From Myotis daubentonii (taxonomy: Eukaryota > Chordata > Mammalia > Chiroptera > Vespertilionidae), in contig NC_081861.1 of assembly GCF_963259705.1 (NCBI RefSeq), positions 67,685,623 through 67,749,622 on the forward strand: a stretch of DNA of 64,000 nt. The letters run 5' to 3'. A model generated the notes under the pieces. The model had not been told where the DNA came from. It saw nothing but the letters and a program-made list of their open reading frames with translations, and did no database searches. Shown here piece by piece: positions 11,326 to 22,067 of this stretch (positions are counted from its first letter, which is position 1; each line of letters begins with the position of its first letter). The position numbers and the translations under genes were made by a program.

Positions 11326-12007
11326 TGAGACTTGCTTGAATTTTAAGTCTTAGACCAGAGAGTAGCTTTTATATATTACTGTTTAAAGTAGCAGTATCCA
11401 CAAAAGAGGACAAAATAATATGTTGTAATGGCAGTTAAAGCACTACTTAATAATCCCTGTCTCAAGTCCTTTTTTGTAATGAGGCAGTACATAAATAAAT
11501 GAAATCAGCGGACTCTAATTCCTTTTATATATGTTTCTTTGTTTTTCCCACCACTCCTCAGTCCTCCGGTAAAGCCCCAATCCCATGAAGTTCATGCCAA
11601 CTGCTATGCTACCCTCTCTGCCACCCCCGTTGCCACCACTTCCTACGTTTAGACATTCCCAATTAGGAATAAATCCTTTGGCGCCTCAGTCATGGTCTTC
11701 AGGCCCACCCCAGTTACCACAATCATTCTGGGAGCCATCCCCCACCCCAGCCTTGACTTGTTCAAAACCCTTGCGAAAGTCTTCTCTTCCCCAACAACCT
11801 CCGCCAGTTACTCCCACCAGCGCCCCTCCCCGCGCACCATCGCCATTAGAAACTGCTCCCTTAAGTCCCCGATTCTACCATTCCCACACTGCCCACACCT
11901 TCTACCTTCCAATTCTCCATGAGATATCTCCTGGATGTCTCGCAGCTACTTCTCCCACCAAATGACAGAAACAGCGGAATCAGAAGTATTGCGGTGCTGT
12001 TCAGTCC
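11326..12007. other. Non-repetitive stretch downstream of the H2A.P-like gene
   Basis: I recognise no transposon here. A proline-rich ORF on the plus strand (11585-11965) resembles nothing I know and is probably a composition effect of C-rich sequence. Part of this stretch may be 3' flank of the minus-strand gene at 12109-12477. Confidence 0.4.
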
Positions 12008-12013
12008 TTTAAT
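12008..12013 (-). terminator. Possible polyadenylation hexamer of the H2A.P-like gene
   Basis: Read on the minus strand this is ATTAAA, the commonest variant of AATAAA, about 96 nt past the stop codon of the ORF at 12109-12477. No AATAAA is nearer on that strand. Assigned from position only. Confidence 0.35.
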
Positions 12014-12108
12014 GACATTAGTTGACAACAGAACCTGGCTTCCTGAGCTAGGCGACATTTAGCTTGGGCTGCTCCAATGACTCTTGCCAGGCTCGGGGAC
12101 GCAGGCTT

Positions 12109-12477
12109 TCAGCCTCTTCTAGATGCACGCTTTGGGTCGAACAGAGTGAATGCTGCATCACGGTAGCGCGGCACTTCATGGCTGTTGGCTGCCCTCTCCG
12201 CCTCTGGCTCGGCAGTAGGCGCACTCGGCACACTTGGCGCACTTGGAGCACTTGGCGCACGTTGGTTGTTGACCTCCATGCCCACCATCTCCACGATGTA
12301 GTCCGTCAGGGAGTCGAGCATGACCATAACCAAGTCATTTGCGCCGGAACTTTGATCTTGATTCTGTTGATTGTTTTGAAGAAGGCGATCCACGTAGGTC
12401 AAAGGAGACTGCAACTCGGCGGTTAAATCGTGGCCTGGAGTCTTGGTGGAGTTCGCAGGGCTTTGATTTTGTGACAT
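12109..12477 (-). CDS. H2AP: Short histone H2A variant, H2A.P-like (huntingtin-interacting protein M)
   Basis: Intact single-exon ORF of 122 codons with ATG at 12477-12475 and TGA at 12111-12109. Residues about 22-72 keep the H2A histone-fold outline. LQSPLTYVDRLLQNN parallels the LQFPVGRVHRLL segment of canonical H2A (end of the N-tail and helix 1). DLVMVMLDSLTDYIVEMVG parallels helix 2 (VYLAAVLEYLTAEILELAG). The usual basic N-tail, third helix and docking domain are absent. In their place are an Ala-Pro-Ser repeat (about residues 74-90, from a 9-bp tandem repeat) and a tail ending FDPKRASRRG. From recall, human HYPM/H2AP is 117 aa with the same LQ-P..VDR, LD-L-DYI-E-VG-E and late FD pattern. 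That family is X-linked and mostly testis-expressed. Its job in chromatin is not well settled, and the huntingtin link comes from interaction screening. It is the only intact host ORF I trust here; a related short H2A variant is the main alternative. Confidence 0.75.
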   Translation of the reverse strand: MSQNQSPANSTKTPGHDLTAELQSPLTYVDRLLQNNQQNQDQSSGANDLVMVMLDSLTDYIVEMVGMEVNNQRAPSAPSAPSVPSAPTAEPEAERAANSHEVPRYRDAAFTLFDPKRASRRG

Positions 12478-12587
12478 GGTTGTTGATTTCAGTCCGATCA
12501 GCCCTTCTTAACTGTACGTATAGCTGGACTAGGTCTTTGAAGACACCACCGCTCAGCTCTGCGTCTTAGATCTCTGCACTCTAGCCC

Positions 12588-12612
12588 CTCATTGGTCAGG
12601 GAGCCCTTTATG
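12588..12612 (-). promoter_or_regulatory. Candidate promoter elements upstream of the H2A.P-like ORF
   Basis: On the minus strand, about 115-135 nt before the ATG, a CCAAT box ('gaccaatgagg', reverse of 12589-12599) follows 'gtcataaagggc' (TATA-like, reverse of 12603-12614). Farther out at about 12640-12655 is 'gatgaggtcac', which contains a CRE/nuclear-receptor half site. The order is not a classic TATA promoter. Weak evidence from motif and position only. Confidence 0.3.
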
Positions 12613-12619
12613 ACATCCT

Positions 12620-14323
12620 GGACTTTGGGTCGTCATAGGTGTCCATTGTGACCTCATCAGACCTCAGCCTAGAAATGTCCCCTACAGGGACCTGTAACTC
12701 TAGCGACTGGCCCCTGACTTTTGAGGGAACTGTCATTTTCTGCTTGACTTTAACATTGTAAAAATAAATGTGTTTCAATAGAAAACTTTTCCCATCTTAA
12801 GGACACAATTCCATGCCATCTGATTCTAACCTTACATTGTCTTTAAGGTCCTTTACAACCTTGGATTAGTTGTAGGTTACTGATAAACATGTAAACTGTC
12901 TTGTCTAGCAGATATTAAATTGTCCCCCAGTGATGATGTCAGGAAACCAGTTTTACATCCATTTATACATTCATTGAAATGTTCTTGATTAATATTCCCA
13001 TATCTAAATTTGTTTTCTCTTTTCAACCAGTTATAACACCTTGCCATTCCCTCATTGAGAAAATAGAATCTTTTAACACATGTTCATTTTATATCTGTAT
13101 GAATGTTTTGGTTTTTTACACCTTTTGAAAAATATATTTTAATCATTTTGGAAGTCACAATGAGTTGCTCAGTAGATTCATCTGTAAGAATCAGGTAGAT
13201 GTTGTTGAGCCTCATTTTTAAGAATCATTTTAAGCCCAGATGAGCTTTTTCTTGGCTGTCCTAGGTGAAGCCAAAGCACCAAGAGATGTTTATTTATTTA
13301 TTTTTTCATCGTTTTCATTTTCCTCTCTACTAATATTGTGTTTCTGCTTTGTTTTTGGTTCATTTATAGCTGATCACAGTCATAAATATGTCTATTCCAA
13401 AAGAGAGAATGTAGAAGGAAGAAAGGAGTCTCTGACCCAAGCAACTTCAATATTGAAGCACACAAACCTCCATAGCTTCAAGGCCTGGAAATGATCATTG
13501 TTGAGGTGAGGCTCTTCCTTCTGATCCCATGAATTCACCTGGCTCCACAGCTCTGCCCTCTATGTTCTGCACTCAGAATCATCTTTCCTTTTGAATTGAG
13601 CACATGTTTGCAGTTGAGTAGTTTATCAGCCCATTTTCTGCTTGTCAACACCTGGAAGTACCACAACCTTCTATCATTTCATCCTCGGTCTATTCTTTCA
13701 GTTAAAAATGACATTGTTTCTGTTGATTTAACATATGCAAAAATCCTGTAGTCTCCCATGTATGTCGTGGGGATTCATGTCCTTAGACAAGAAGCTCCTT
13801 CCCACATCCCTCTTGGAAAATCTCATCTCTATTTGTTGCTTCTGCTAAGATAGCTGGGAACATCCATGATTCATATCCTATATTGCTTCAAAGAGCCCTC
13901 TGAATACTCTGACCTTTTGATTCCTCAGCTGTACTAGCACATGGATGACTGGCTACATCCTTGATTTTATCTCCATGGGACACTTTCCTGACAGTGAATC
14001 CTCTCATTTTAATGTCTTTCACAATCTGGATAGGCTGAGAATTTCTTGTATCTTCATGTACTGGTTCTTTTTTGCTTAACAGTTCTTCCCTCAATTTATG
14101 TATTTTCTTTAAAATAGCAAGAAAAAGCAATGCCATGCCTTCAACACTTTCCTTGGGAACCTGCTCAGCTACATGTGCATTGTTACAATTCACCTGTGAT
14201 TTCTGCCCCTAGATAACAAGAATTTCCTCTCCTCCAGATTCCAATATTTTCCCTCTAAATCTTCACCAACAACATCTGATATTCATATGTTTATCAATAG
14301 TCTGTTTTTGATGATTAGGTATT
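12620..14323. other. Stretch without recognised genes or elements
   Basis: Apart from the possible upstream region of the H2A.P-like gene I see nothing I can name. A minus-strand ORF of 101 codons (13888-14193) and a plus-strand ORF at 13240-13494 have no features I recognise. An old, decayed retrocopy is possible but unsupported. Confidence 0.4.
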
Positions 14324-14331
14324 CTCTGAGA

Positions 14332-14642
14332 CAGTGGTTCTCAACCTTCCTAATGCAGCGACCCTTTAATACAGTTCCTCATGTTGTGATGACCCCCAAC
14401 CATAAAATTATTTTCGTTGCTACTTCACAACTGTAATTTTGCTACTGTTATGAATCACAATGTAAATATCTGATATGCAGGATGTATTTTCATTGTTACA
14501 AATTGAACATAATTAAAGCATAGTGATTAATCACAAAAACAATATGTAATTTTATATGTGTTTTCCGATGGTCTACGGTGACCCCTGTGAAAGGGTCGTT
14601 CGACCCCCAAAGGGTTTGCGACCCAGAGGTTGAGAACCGCTG
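14332..14642. mobile_element. Non-autonomous hAT MITE
   Basis: Terminal inverted repeats: CAGTGGTTCTCAACC at the left and its complement GGTTGAGAACCGCTG (one mismatch) at the right. An 8-bp target duplication flanks it: 'ctctgaga' at 14324-14331 and 'ctctaaga' at 14643-14650, with one difference. TIR and duplication length are diagnostic for the hAT superfamily; the ends match the widespread mammalian 'cagtggttctcaacc' MITE group. No transposase. Confidence 0.93.
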
Positions 14643-14707
14643 CTCTAAGACAATAAAGGCCTTCTCAGCTGTGCTCCTCACTTCCTTTTTTAAATTAATC
14701 TTTATTA

Positions 14708-16385
14708 GAGACAGAAGATGGCGGTGATATAGGCAGACGAGTCCCAGGTCGTGTCACGGAGCAAATGGAGTGAGCAGCTGAAACTAGTAACACCCACACC
14801 GAATTGGTGAAATTGCTCAGCTGGTGAGACCATTTGCAGCCTGGAAGAGCAGAACTCCCCTGGAAAGGTAAAAAAAAACCAGGGATTTGGGCAGGAAAGT
14901 TTGCCAGACCTCTGAGGAAGAGAGTTGGAGGGAGACCGAGTGGCAGACAGCCGCGTCCCTTGGGACAGGCACAGCCCCTGACTGGGGGAAAGGAGAACCC
15001 TGGGATTCCTGGCGCCGCCTGGGGAGTTGAGAGCTGGGTTCTGTGATCACAGAGGACTGAGCCTAAAGGGGGCAGCCTGAAGAGCTGACCAGACCATGCA
15101 GTCCTGGTAAGAGAAGAAGCTTACAGAAACCAAGCCTTCCCTGTTTCCGCAGCCGGCGTTTGTTTGTTTGTTTGTTTGTTTGTTTTCACTGAATCCTGTT
15201 CATGGGACATTTCGGATACAGACACTCACCTGTGCTGAAGAGAGGGAGAGTGTGCAGAGGAGTGGAATCTGGGGAGAGACTGGGGAGAGAGGGGGAGCCG
15301 GGAGAGGTGGCAGTGAATTGAGTGCTGAGACACCCCTGAGCCCAGGACTGGGGCAGCCATTCTCTCCTGAGAGTGAGACTCCTCCCCCCAGCCCTCAGGC
15401 AAGGAGCACAGCCACACCCAGATTCCACCCTGAACAAGATCAAGGATTAAAATAATCTGATCAGTCCCTGGGAGTTAACAGGATCTGGCCTATAGAAGGA
15501 TTTTCAATGCCATATAGCCTCAGAGGCCAACCCCAGAACACTGCCACCCAGAGGCTGAGCCACAAACTGACTCTTTGCTAAACACAAAATAAGGCAGTCT
15601 GAGAAACAAATAAGGCCTGCTTTACAATAAGGACTGTGGTTTACAACACAGAGGAACAGTGTATCACAGGGAAACTCAACACTCTCCTGATTACCTGGCA
15701 GGACTAAAGGCGAGCCAGACTGAAGAATAGAAGAACCGAAGGACCTTCACTACTGCAATTTTTTTTTTTCTTTTTTCACCTTTTAACTAAGAAACCAATT
15801 TTTTTTCTTTTTTCTTTTTTTTTCTCCTTTCTTTCTTCTTCTTTTTTTTTCCTTCTTTTTCCGTCTTCTTTTTCCTGATTTTACCCTTTTAATTACTACC
15901 TTCTTATTTTTGAACCAGCATTATTACTGCTACCATTTTACCATCTTTTAAAGTGCCATTTTATTTTCTCTTTATTTTATTTTGGGATTAGTGTTCTCCA
16001 TTCTATTTTCATCGTTATATTATTGGTTGTTTCTAGTTTGCATCCATCTACAGGGAGCTGTTGCTGGAATTTGCTGGGATTCGTGGTGGTTCTATAGGAG
16101 TATTCTCCTCATATAAAAAGTCTCTTCCCCTCTTCCACTTCATTCTCTTTTTTCGCTCTTTTTTTTCTTTTCTTTTCTCGCTTTTATTTTCCCCCCTTCT
16201 TTTTCCCAATTTCATTTTTGCACTCCCCTTTTTGATCCCTACTTTTCTTTTCTTTTTTCTCCTTTATCTTTATCTCTTCCTTCTTCCTTATCCCCTAATT
16301 CTCTTTATTCGGGTGGTCACCTTTATTTGGGGTTATTAATATTGTGAATATATTTGTGTTTAGTGCCTGGTTAAAAAAAAAAAAA
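14708..16385 (+). mobile_element. L1 5'UTR-only copy ending in poly(A)
   Basis: Starts at the L1 5' end ('gacagaagatggcgg') and follows the 5'UTR of the other copies closely to 'agtgcctgg', where the others continue into 'tacgtggtgcc' and then ORF1. Here the L1 sequence stops at about 16371 and is followed by 13 A, then A-rich sequence. No ORF1, ORF2 or 3'UTR is present. AATATA, a weak poly(A) hexamer variant, lies at 16347-16352, 19 nt before the junction. I could not find a clear target-site duplication. Confidence 0.85.
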
Positions 16386-17489
16386 GAAAAAGAAATACAA
16401 ACCACCTAGAGTAATATTGAAAAACTAATTTTGCTGTACCATATAAAGTATTAGCATTGTGTCCTCTTGCAACATAGTGAGTGCTCAATAAATGCTACTA
16501 ATATACTAAATGATCCTACCTCAATATGAGAATTATTCCTGGTAGTGTAAATTGGAACTCTGAACATATTTTTTCATAGAAACCTTGTTAAACATAATAT
16601 AATGCTTTGTGCTACATGTTTAGAATAATACCTAGGGGATCTTAGAAGTTAAATAGGATGTTATTGGAGTGCTGTAGATATCATTTAAAATACTAAATAT
16701 TCCTTTAGGGGAAAATAATTAATTTCCAAACAACTGACATACAAATGAGCTTCACAACCTTCTCATAAATTTCAAACTATTATATTCACAGCAATTTAAA
16801 AAAAATATTTCACTGTAATGCACATACATTTTTTAATATCCAAATATGTATATGAACTTTATTTCAGTAATCAGTACCACATTCATTATTTACATTGCCA
16901 AGAGAAATTTGGTCTATCTTAAAAGCATGAACAAATTATTTATATTTATATATAATATATATGTGTATATATATATATCTTATAATTTTTAACTGATTTT
17001 ATTTCCATATATCTCTATTTTATACTAGTCCTAACTAATTGTGCTCTTTTTCTTTTTTTCTACTTCTTCAAGTAATTCCTACTTGAATGTCTATGAATCA
17101 ACTGTCTAGATCTGAAAAGAGAAATTGTTTCATAAAAAAAAACTATTGAATAGTAGGAAAATCTGAAAAATATAAGAGGTGAATCTTTAAATACTTAAAT
17201 AATGAGAATTTTTGTGATGAAAATCCAAATTAGAGTTAAAATAGGAATATCTTAAATTTATGCTGTGACTATTTTACTTTGAGGAATGCATAAAGGAGAA
17301 CAAAATCAATTTTTTTATGACCTACAAGTAAAATAAACACTGTATATTAGTCATTGTTTATATGGTCTAAAGAATATTTTATTACTGGTATTAGTAAACT
17401 TTCTTTCATTACACAACACAAAAGAGTTGAATCTGTAAGACTTGGACACTGCTTCTGAATAGGGAAATTTAAATAACCCATTGAAATGT
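16386..17489. other. AT-rich stretch, only an old MIR/L2 trace
   Basis: At about 16480-16505 'agtgctcaataaatgctac' resembles the 3' end shared by MIR and L2 repeats. Near 16945-16980 there is a short TA-rich run. Nothing else is recognised. Confidence 0.45.
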
Positions 17490-17503
17490 GGCCTTTAATT
17501 CTT

Positions 17504-17722
17504 TTTTAAAAATTTTTTAAAATGTATTTTATTGATTTCAGAGAGGAAGGGAGAGGGAAAGAGAGAGAGAAACATCAATGATGAGAGACAATGATTGATT
17601 GGCTGCCTCCTGCATGCCCCACACTGGGGATGGAGCACATATGTGCTCTTGACTTGAATCAGACCTGGGACACTTTGGTCCACAGGATGATACTCTGCCC
17701 ACTGAGCCACATGAGCTAGGGC
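17504..17722 (-). mobile_element. Ves-type SINE
   Basis: On the minus strand: tRNA-like head 'ggctcagtgggcagag', B-box region, pyrimidine body and 'gaaatcaataaaatac' tail. Flanked by 'ggcctttaattctt' (17490-17503) and 'ggccctttattctt' (17723-17736). Confidence 0.88.
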
Positions 17723-17736
17723 TGGCCCTTTATTCT

Positions 17737-18670
17737 TATTTAAAATCTTTGGTGGGGTTATGTATCACGGAAAATCAGGCCCATTGTCTAATAAAAGGAA
17801 TAGAATATACATAATCTTATTAAACAAGGTCACCCCAATAAGTTCAATAAAAAATTTAAAAAATAAAACTGGTTATCCCAAGTAAATTACCTTATTTTTT
17901 TTCCATTTTAGACTTTTTCACTCTGTTTATTTATATTACAAGTGTCTTCAGAAATACTTTATTAATGTGACAGTGGTATTATTTTAGATATTTATGCTTA
18001 AAAAATTCTCAGTGCTCTTGTGATATCCTAAAGAATAATTATCATATATTTACCCTTGTTTCTTGTATAGAATAGAATAGAATAGAATAGAATAGAATAG
18101 AATAGAATAGAATAGAATAGAATAGAGAATAGAATAGAATGGAATGGAATAGAAATTCTAGTTAAAAACAAATGAATAGGGAAAGGGTAAGTATCCTAAA
18201 AACACTGTCATTTTTAAGATGCATATACTTATGATTTGCATGCTCTTTCATTTTATGAGAAACTTAAGATGAGGACCAACTGCAGCAAAGATGTACCCCA
18301 AGGTAATTAAATATCATAGTGATAGTAGCTAGACACATTTATCCAATGGAAAAATGCATTGCAGAGATATAAACCCAGACTCCTAAGTTCAAAAGTGGTA
18401 AAATATGAAGTAAATGATTTTGGTAAAATGTTGTCCTTCTTTGCTTAAATTACTTAGATTGTTTTATTTTTCAAGAGCCTGATATCGCATGCTGGTTTTG
18501 CATGTACCAGTTAAATGACAGAAATTAACTGTTTACTTCTCCTTTAATACTTCTAAATAACTGTAGAGTCAACTAGAATGGTTAGTAACCAACATTTTAT
18601 GTAACCTCTCAGGAATGATTTTTTGATAATTTATTATTGCGGCAGTGATATTATTTCAGATATTTAAGCT
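17737..18670. other. Stretch without genes; pentanucleotide microsatellite
   Basis: Contains the (AATAG)n array listed separately; otherwise nothing recognised. Confidence 0.5.
18066..18152. repeat. (AATAG)n microsatellite
   Basis: About 16 pentanucleotide units, interrupted at 18125-18130 and near the end by AATGG variants. Confidence 0.97.
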
Positions 18671-19579
18671 TGGTTCAGGCCTAAAACAGCAGTCGGACAT
18701 CCCTCTCACAATCCTGGACTGCTGGCTCCTAATAGGTCACCTGGCCCCAACTACCCCCCTCTGCCGGCCTGGTCACCCCCAACTCCCCCCCCTCCCACAT
18801 AATCACCCCTCACTTCCTCTCTGCCAGCCTATTTGCCCCCAACTGCCCCCTGCCGGCCTGGTTGTCCCCAACTGCACCCCCCCTGCTGGCCTGGCCACTC
18901 CCAACTGCCCCCCCGCCAGCTTGGTCACCTCTTACTGCCCCTCCTGCTGGCCTGGTCACCCCCAACAGCCCACCCCACAGGCCTGGTTGCCCCACGCAGC
19001 CTGTTGTTCAGTTGTTTGGTCATCCCGCACTAACTCCCCTGCCAGCCTGGTCGCCCCACACAGCCTGCTGCTCAGTTGTTTGATCATCTCTCACTAGCCC
19101 CCCTACTGGCTTGGTCACCCCATGCAGCCTGCTGTTCAGTTGTTTGGTTGTCCTTCACTAACCCCCCTGGCGGCCGGATCATCCAACACAGCCTGCTTGT
19201 TCAGTCATTTGGTTGTCCCTCACTAGCCCTCCTGCCAGCCTTGTCGCACCATGTAGCCTGCTTGTTCAGTCTTTTGGCTGTCCCTCACTAACAACCTGCC
19301 AGCCTGGTTGCACCACGCAGCCTGCTTGTTCAGTTGTTTGGTTGTCCCTCGGGCTAGCCCTGGGTGACTGGGAAGCCACCACCTGAGGCTTGCCTGCACC
19401 TCAGGCTGGCCCTGGGCAGCTGGGGGGCTGAGAGGATTGGGCGCTGCCACCTTTTGGGCACCACCATCTTTAAGGGCAGGACAGTCAATTAGCATATTCC
19501 CTCTTTATTGGCTGTGCGCACCACCATCTTTGTGACAGTTTGAGGGTCAATTAGCATATTCCTTCTTTATTAGATAGGA
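18671..19579 (-). mobile_element. Non-autonomous Helitron with minisatellite interior, 3' truncated
   Basis: On the minus strand it begins TCCTATCTAATAAAGAAGG at 19579 and contains 'aatatgctaattgaccctc', typical of the 5' end. Its body (about 18740-19340) is a C-rich minisatellite: units of about 30 bp around 'ctgccggcctggtcacccc' and longer units of about 60 bp containing 'cagcctgcttgttcagt'. It ends near 18671 inside the internal palindrome seen whole at 1818-1874, so the terminal hairpin and CTAG are missing. Confidence 0.8.
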
Positions 19580-20123
19580 CTAGAGTCCCAGTGCATGAAT
19601 TTGTGCACAGGTGGGGTCCCTCTGGGTGGCCTGCAGGGATTGGGCCAAAACCCTCAGTCCAATGTCACCTGCAGCTCCTACCTGCTGCTCCCACTCATCC
19701 TGGCCCCACTATACCTGCCATGGGCTTGCACCCAATCAGTCCCAATCAGGAGAGGCTGGTGCCCTCCCAAAGGGAGTAGCATGTGGGATCGGACTGAAAC
19801 TGGCTCTCTGACATCCCCCAGGGGTCCTGGATTGCGAGAGGGCGCAGTTCAGGCTGAGGGACCCCACTGGTGCATGATCAGGCTGGGGAGGGACCGCAGG
19901 AGGGTTCCAGGGTGTGTCCAGCCCATCTTGCTCAGTCCTGATTGGCCAGACCCCAGCAGCAAGCTAACCTATTGGTCTGAGCATCTGCCCCCTGGTGGTC
20001 AGTGCACATCATAGTGAGCATCTGAGCAGCCTTAGCCTATCAAGAGTATATTACGCTTTGATTGGTTGTTCGATTGTTCTGCCATTTGGTCTATTTGCAT
20101 ATTACCTTTTTTATTATATAGGA
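19580..20123 (-). mobile_element. Non-autonomous Helitron abutting the previous one
   Basis: On the minus strand: 5' TCCTATATAATAAAAAAGG at 20123, genomic T at 20124 (the expected A flank). The 3' end at 19580 is CTAG preceded by a hairpin around 'gtgcacaaattcatgcac'. Its 3' end touches the 5' TC of the Helitron at 18671-19579 with no base between them. Confidence 0.88.
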
Positions 20124-20262
20124 TATGCATAACCCATGGACACAGACAATAGTGTAGTGAAGGCCTGGGGAAGGGGCAGAAGCAGACTAGAAGGAGTCAC
20201 TAGGGAAAAACAGGGGACATCTTTAACACTTTTAACAATAACAATAAATTAAAAAAAAAACC
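20124..20262 (+). mobile_element. L1 3'UTR fragment
   Basis: 'atgcataacccatggacac', 'gacatctttaacacttt' and the AATAA-rich A-tail match the 3' ends of the L1 copies at about 5410-5535 and 41215-41363. Confidence 0.8.
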
Positions 20263-20579
20263 ACACAAAATGTTTGACAGTACCAAAGCAACCAGTTTAA
20301 TGTCTTAAACTATGTTGATTCTTTATATATTCTCCGCTTTCCCCCTAAAGGTAGAGTTTGTTTTGGTGTGACATTTAATTAATTATTAGAGCATTTTAAA
20401 TTATCCCTTCCCCTCCCATATCCACACCAAACCCATCCTACCCCCGGAAAAACTATGTGTTTGCCCATACTGCTAAGTTTTGGGAAACTTTGCAGACATC
20501 ACAATGGGTGAAGAAAACACATGAGTGAAGTCCAGAGATACTACAATGGCTTATAAAAGGCCTGGTGCACAAAATTCTC

Positions 20580-20606
20580 TCCCTACTAAAAATTGATTTT
20601 AGGAAA

Positions 20607-20662
<56 letters not shown>

Positions 20663-20735
20663 TCTGTTGTCTTCCATATGCACCCTGCCTAGGAATCAAA
20701 CCTGCCACATTTCAGTGTACAGGGGGAAAAAATAT
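20580..20735 (-). mobile_element. Decayed tRNA-type SINE with expanded (GA)n
   Basis: On the minus strand the order head ('aggaatcaaacctgcc' complement), body and 'aaaatcaattttt' tail matches a bat SINE. The pyrimidine-rich part has expanded to a pure (GA)n run at 20608-20658. Identity is weaker than for the other SINEs. Confidence 0.55.
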
Positions 20736-21850
20736 TTCAGAAGCAAACATATGAAATCTAGGTGGTAGGTAATTGAGGTGTTATCTCATTCTCTGTATTC
20801 TCTATATTTTGGGAATACCAGTAATAATAATGTAAAAATTCTAGATATTTTATGTTTATAAACTTACACTGATCTGTATTTTCTGCAACTTGATTTTGTA
20901 CTTATGAATAAAAACTGGATATCTTATGATGACATTTGTCTGATAGTTGCAGAGTGGACCATTATGTGCAAGTATCATAATTTAGACACAGAAATTGATA
21001 AGCATTTTAATTGCTTCCAATATTTTATTAAAACATTGGCTCTAAATATAATTCATATTTGTGCAAATGCTTGTTAAAATAAATTTGGAGAAATGGATTT
21101 TATAATTTATGGTTTGTGCTATTTACATTTTAATTAATATTTCCGTTGGTCCTCTGAATATTCTCCACAAATTCATCCTTGTAACAATATTATATGAATA
21201 TGTTCTTGCTATCACTATAAATGTTTTATATTTTAAATCACTGAAAACACGATGAGAAAAACATGTTTGATTTATATCTCTTTGATTAGTAAATTTGAAC
21301 ATCTTTCCCCTATTTTATGAACAATTTACAATTCTTTTGTTAATTCTTTTTGTGTTCATTTATTTTTATGAGGTTTTCATTTTTATTGATTTATAGATTC
21401 TCATATAATATAGATACTACTCTGTTGTCTGCCTCATATATTTATTTGTACATGTATTTCCCAGTTTGCTACTTGTTTTCTAAATTTGTTTATAGTGTCT
21501 TTTGTCACATAGAATTTTGTAAATGCATTTACATAAGCATAAATTTCTTTAAATTTTTAATACTTGAATCATGTTTATGTATATATTGTCATATGTTTCC
21601 CTTTAACACTTAAAAATTACCATTCTTTGATTTACATTTAAATATTTCCACCATCTGGGATCTATTTCTGAAATGGTGATGTGAGCTAAATATGTAGCTG
21701 TATTCTTTTTCAAAATGGCTAATTATTCAAACACAATTTATTGAATATTTCATCCTTTCTTTCCATTTACTTGAAACACTAACTTTTCTATACAAATTCT
21801 TACATATATTTTTATTCCATTCCTGGACTCTGTTCCATTGATCAGTTCAA
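20736..21850. other. AT-rich stretch, nothing recognised
   Basis: No open frame of note, no terminal repeats and no RNA gene recognised. Confidence 0.5.
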
Positions 21851-21854
21851 TACT

Positions 21855-22067
21855 CAAAAAAATATATTTATTTATTTATTTATTTCAGAGAGGAAAGGAA
21901 AGGGAGAGAAACATCAATGATGAGAGAGAATCATTGATCGGCTGCTTCCTGCATGTCTTCCACTGGGAATTGAGACCACAACCCAAGCATGTGCCCTGAC
22001 CAGGAATCAAACGATGATATCTTGGTTCATAGGTCAGTGCTCAACCACTGAGCCACACCACCCAGGC
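21855..22067 (-). mobile_element. Ves-type SINE
   Basis: On the minus strand: head 'tggctcagtggttgagc', B-box region, pyrimidine body, and a tail expanded to 'aaataaataaataaata'. Flanked by similar 'aatactcaaa' and 'aacactcttg'. Confidence 0.85.

Noticed and set aside
11585..11965. 126-codon proline-rich ORF next to the H2A.P-like gene
   Set aside because: Low-complexity Pro/Ser/Leu composition from C-rich DNA, a second overlapping frame of similar quality, and no domain I recognise.
13888..14193. 101-codon minus-strand ORF
   Set aside because: No recognisable motif or family resemblance, and no supporting signals; it could be chance or an old retrocopy fragment, so not called as a gene.
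18740..19340. Regularly repeated units resembling a CRISPR array
   Set aside because: Units are contiguous and diverged without unique spacers; this is a minisatellite in a Helitron in a mammalian genome.
20608..20658. (GA)n run as a possible chromatin or regulatory element
   Set aside because: Best explained as expansion of the purine-rich part of a decayed SINE.
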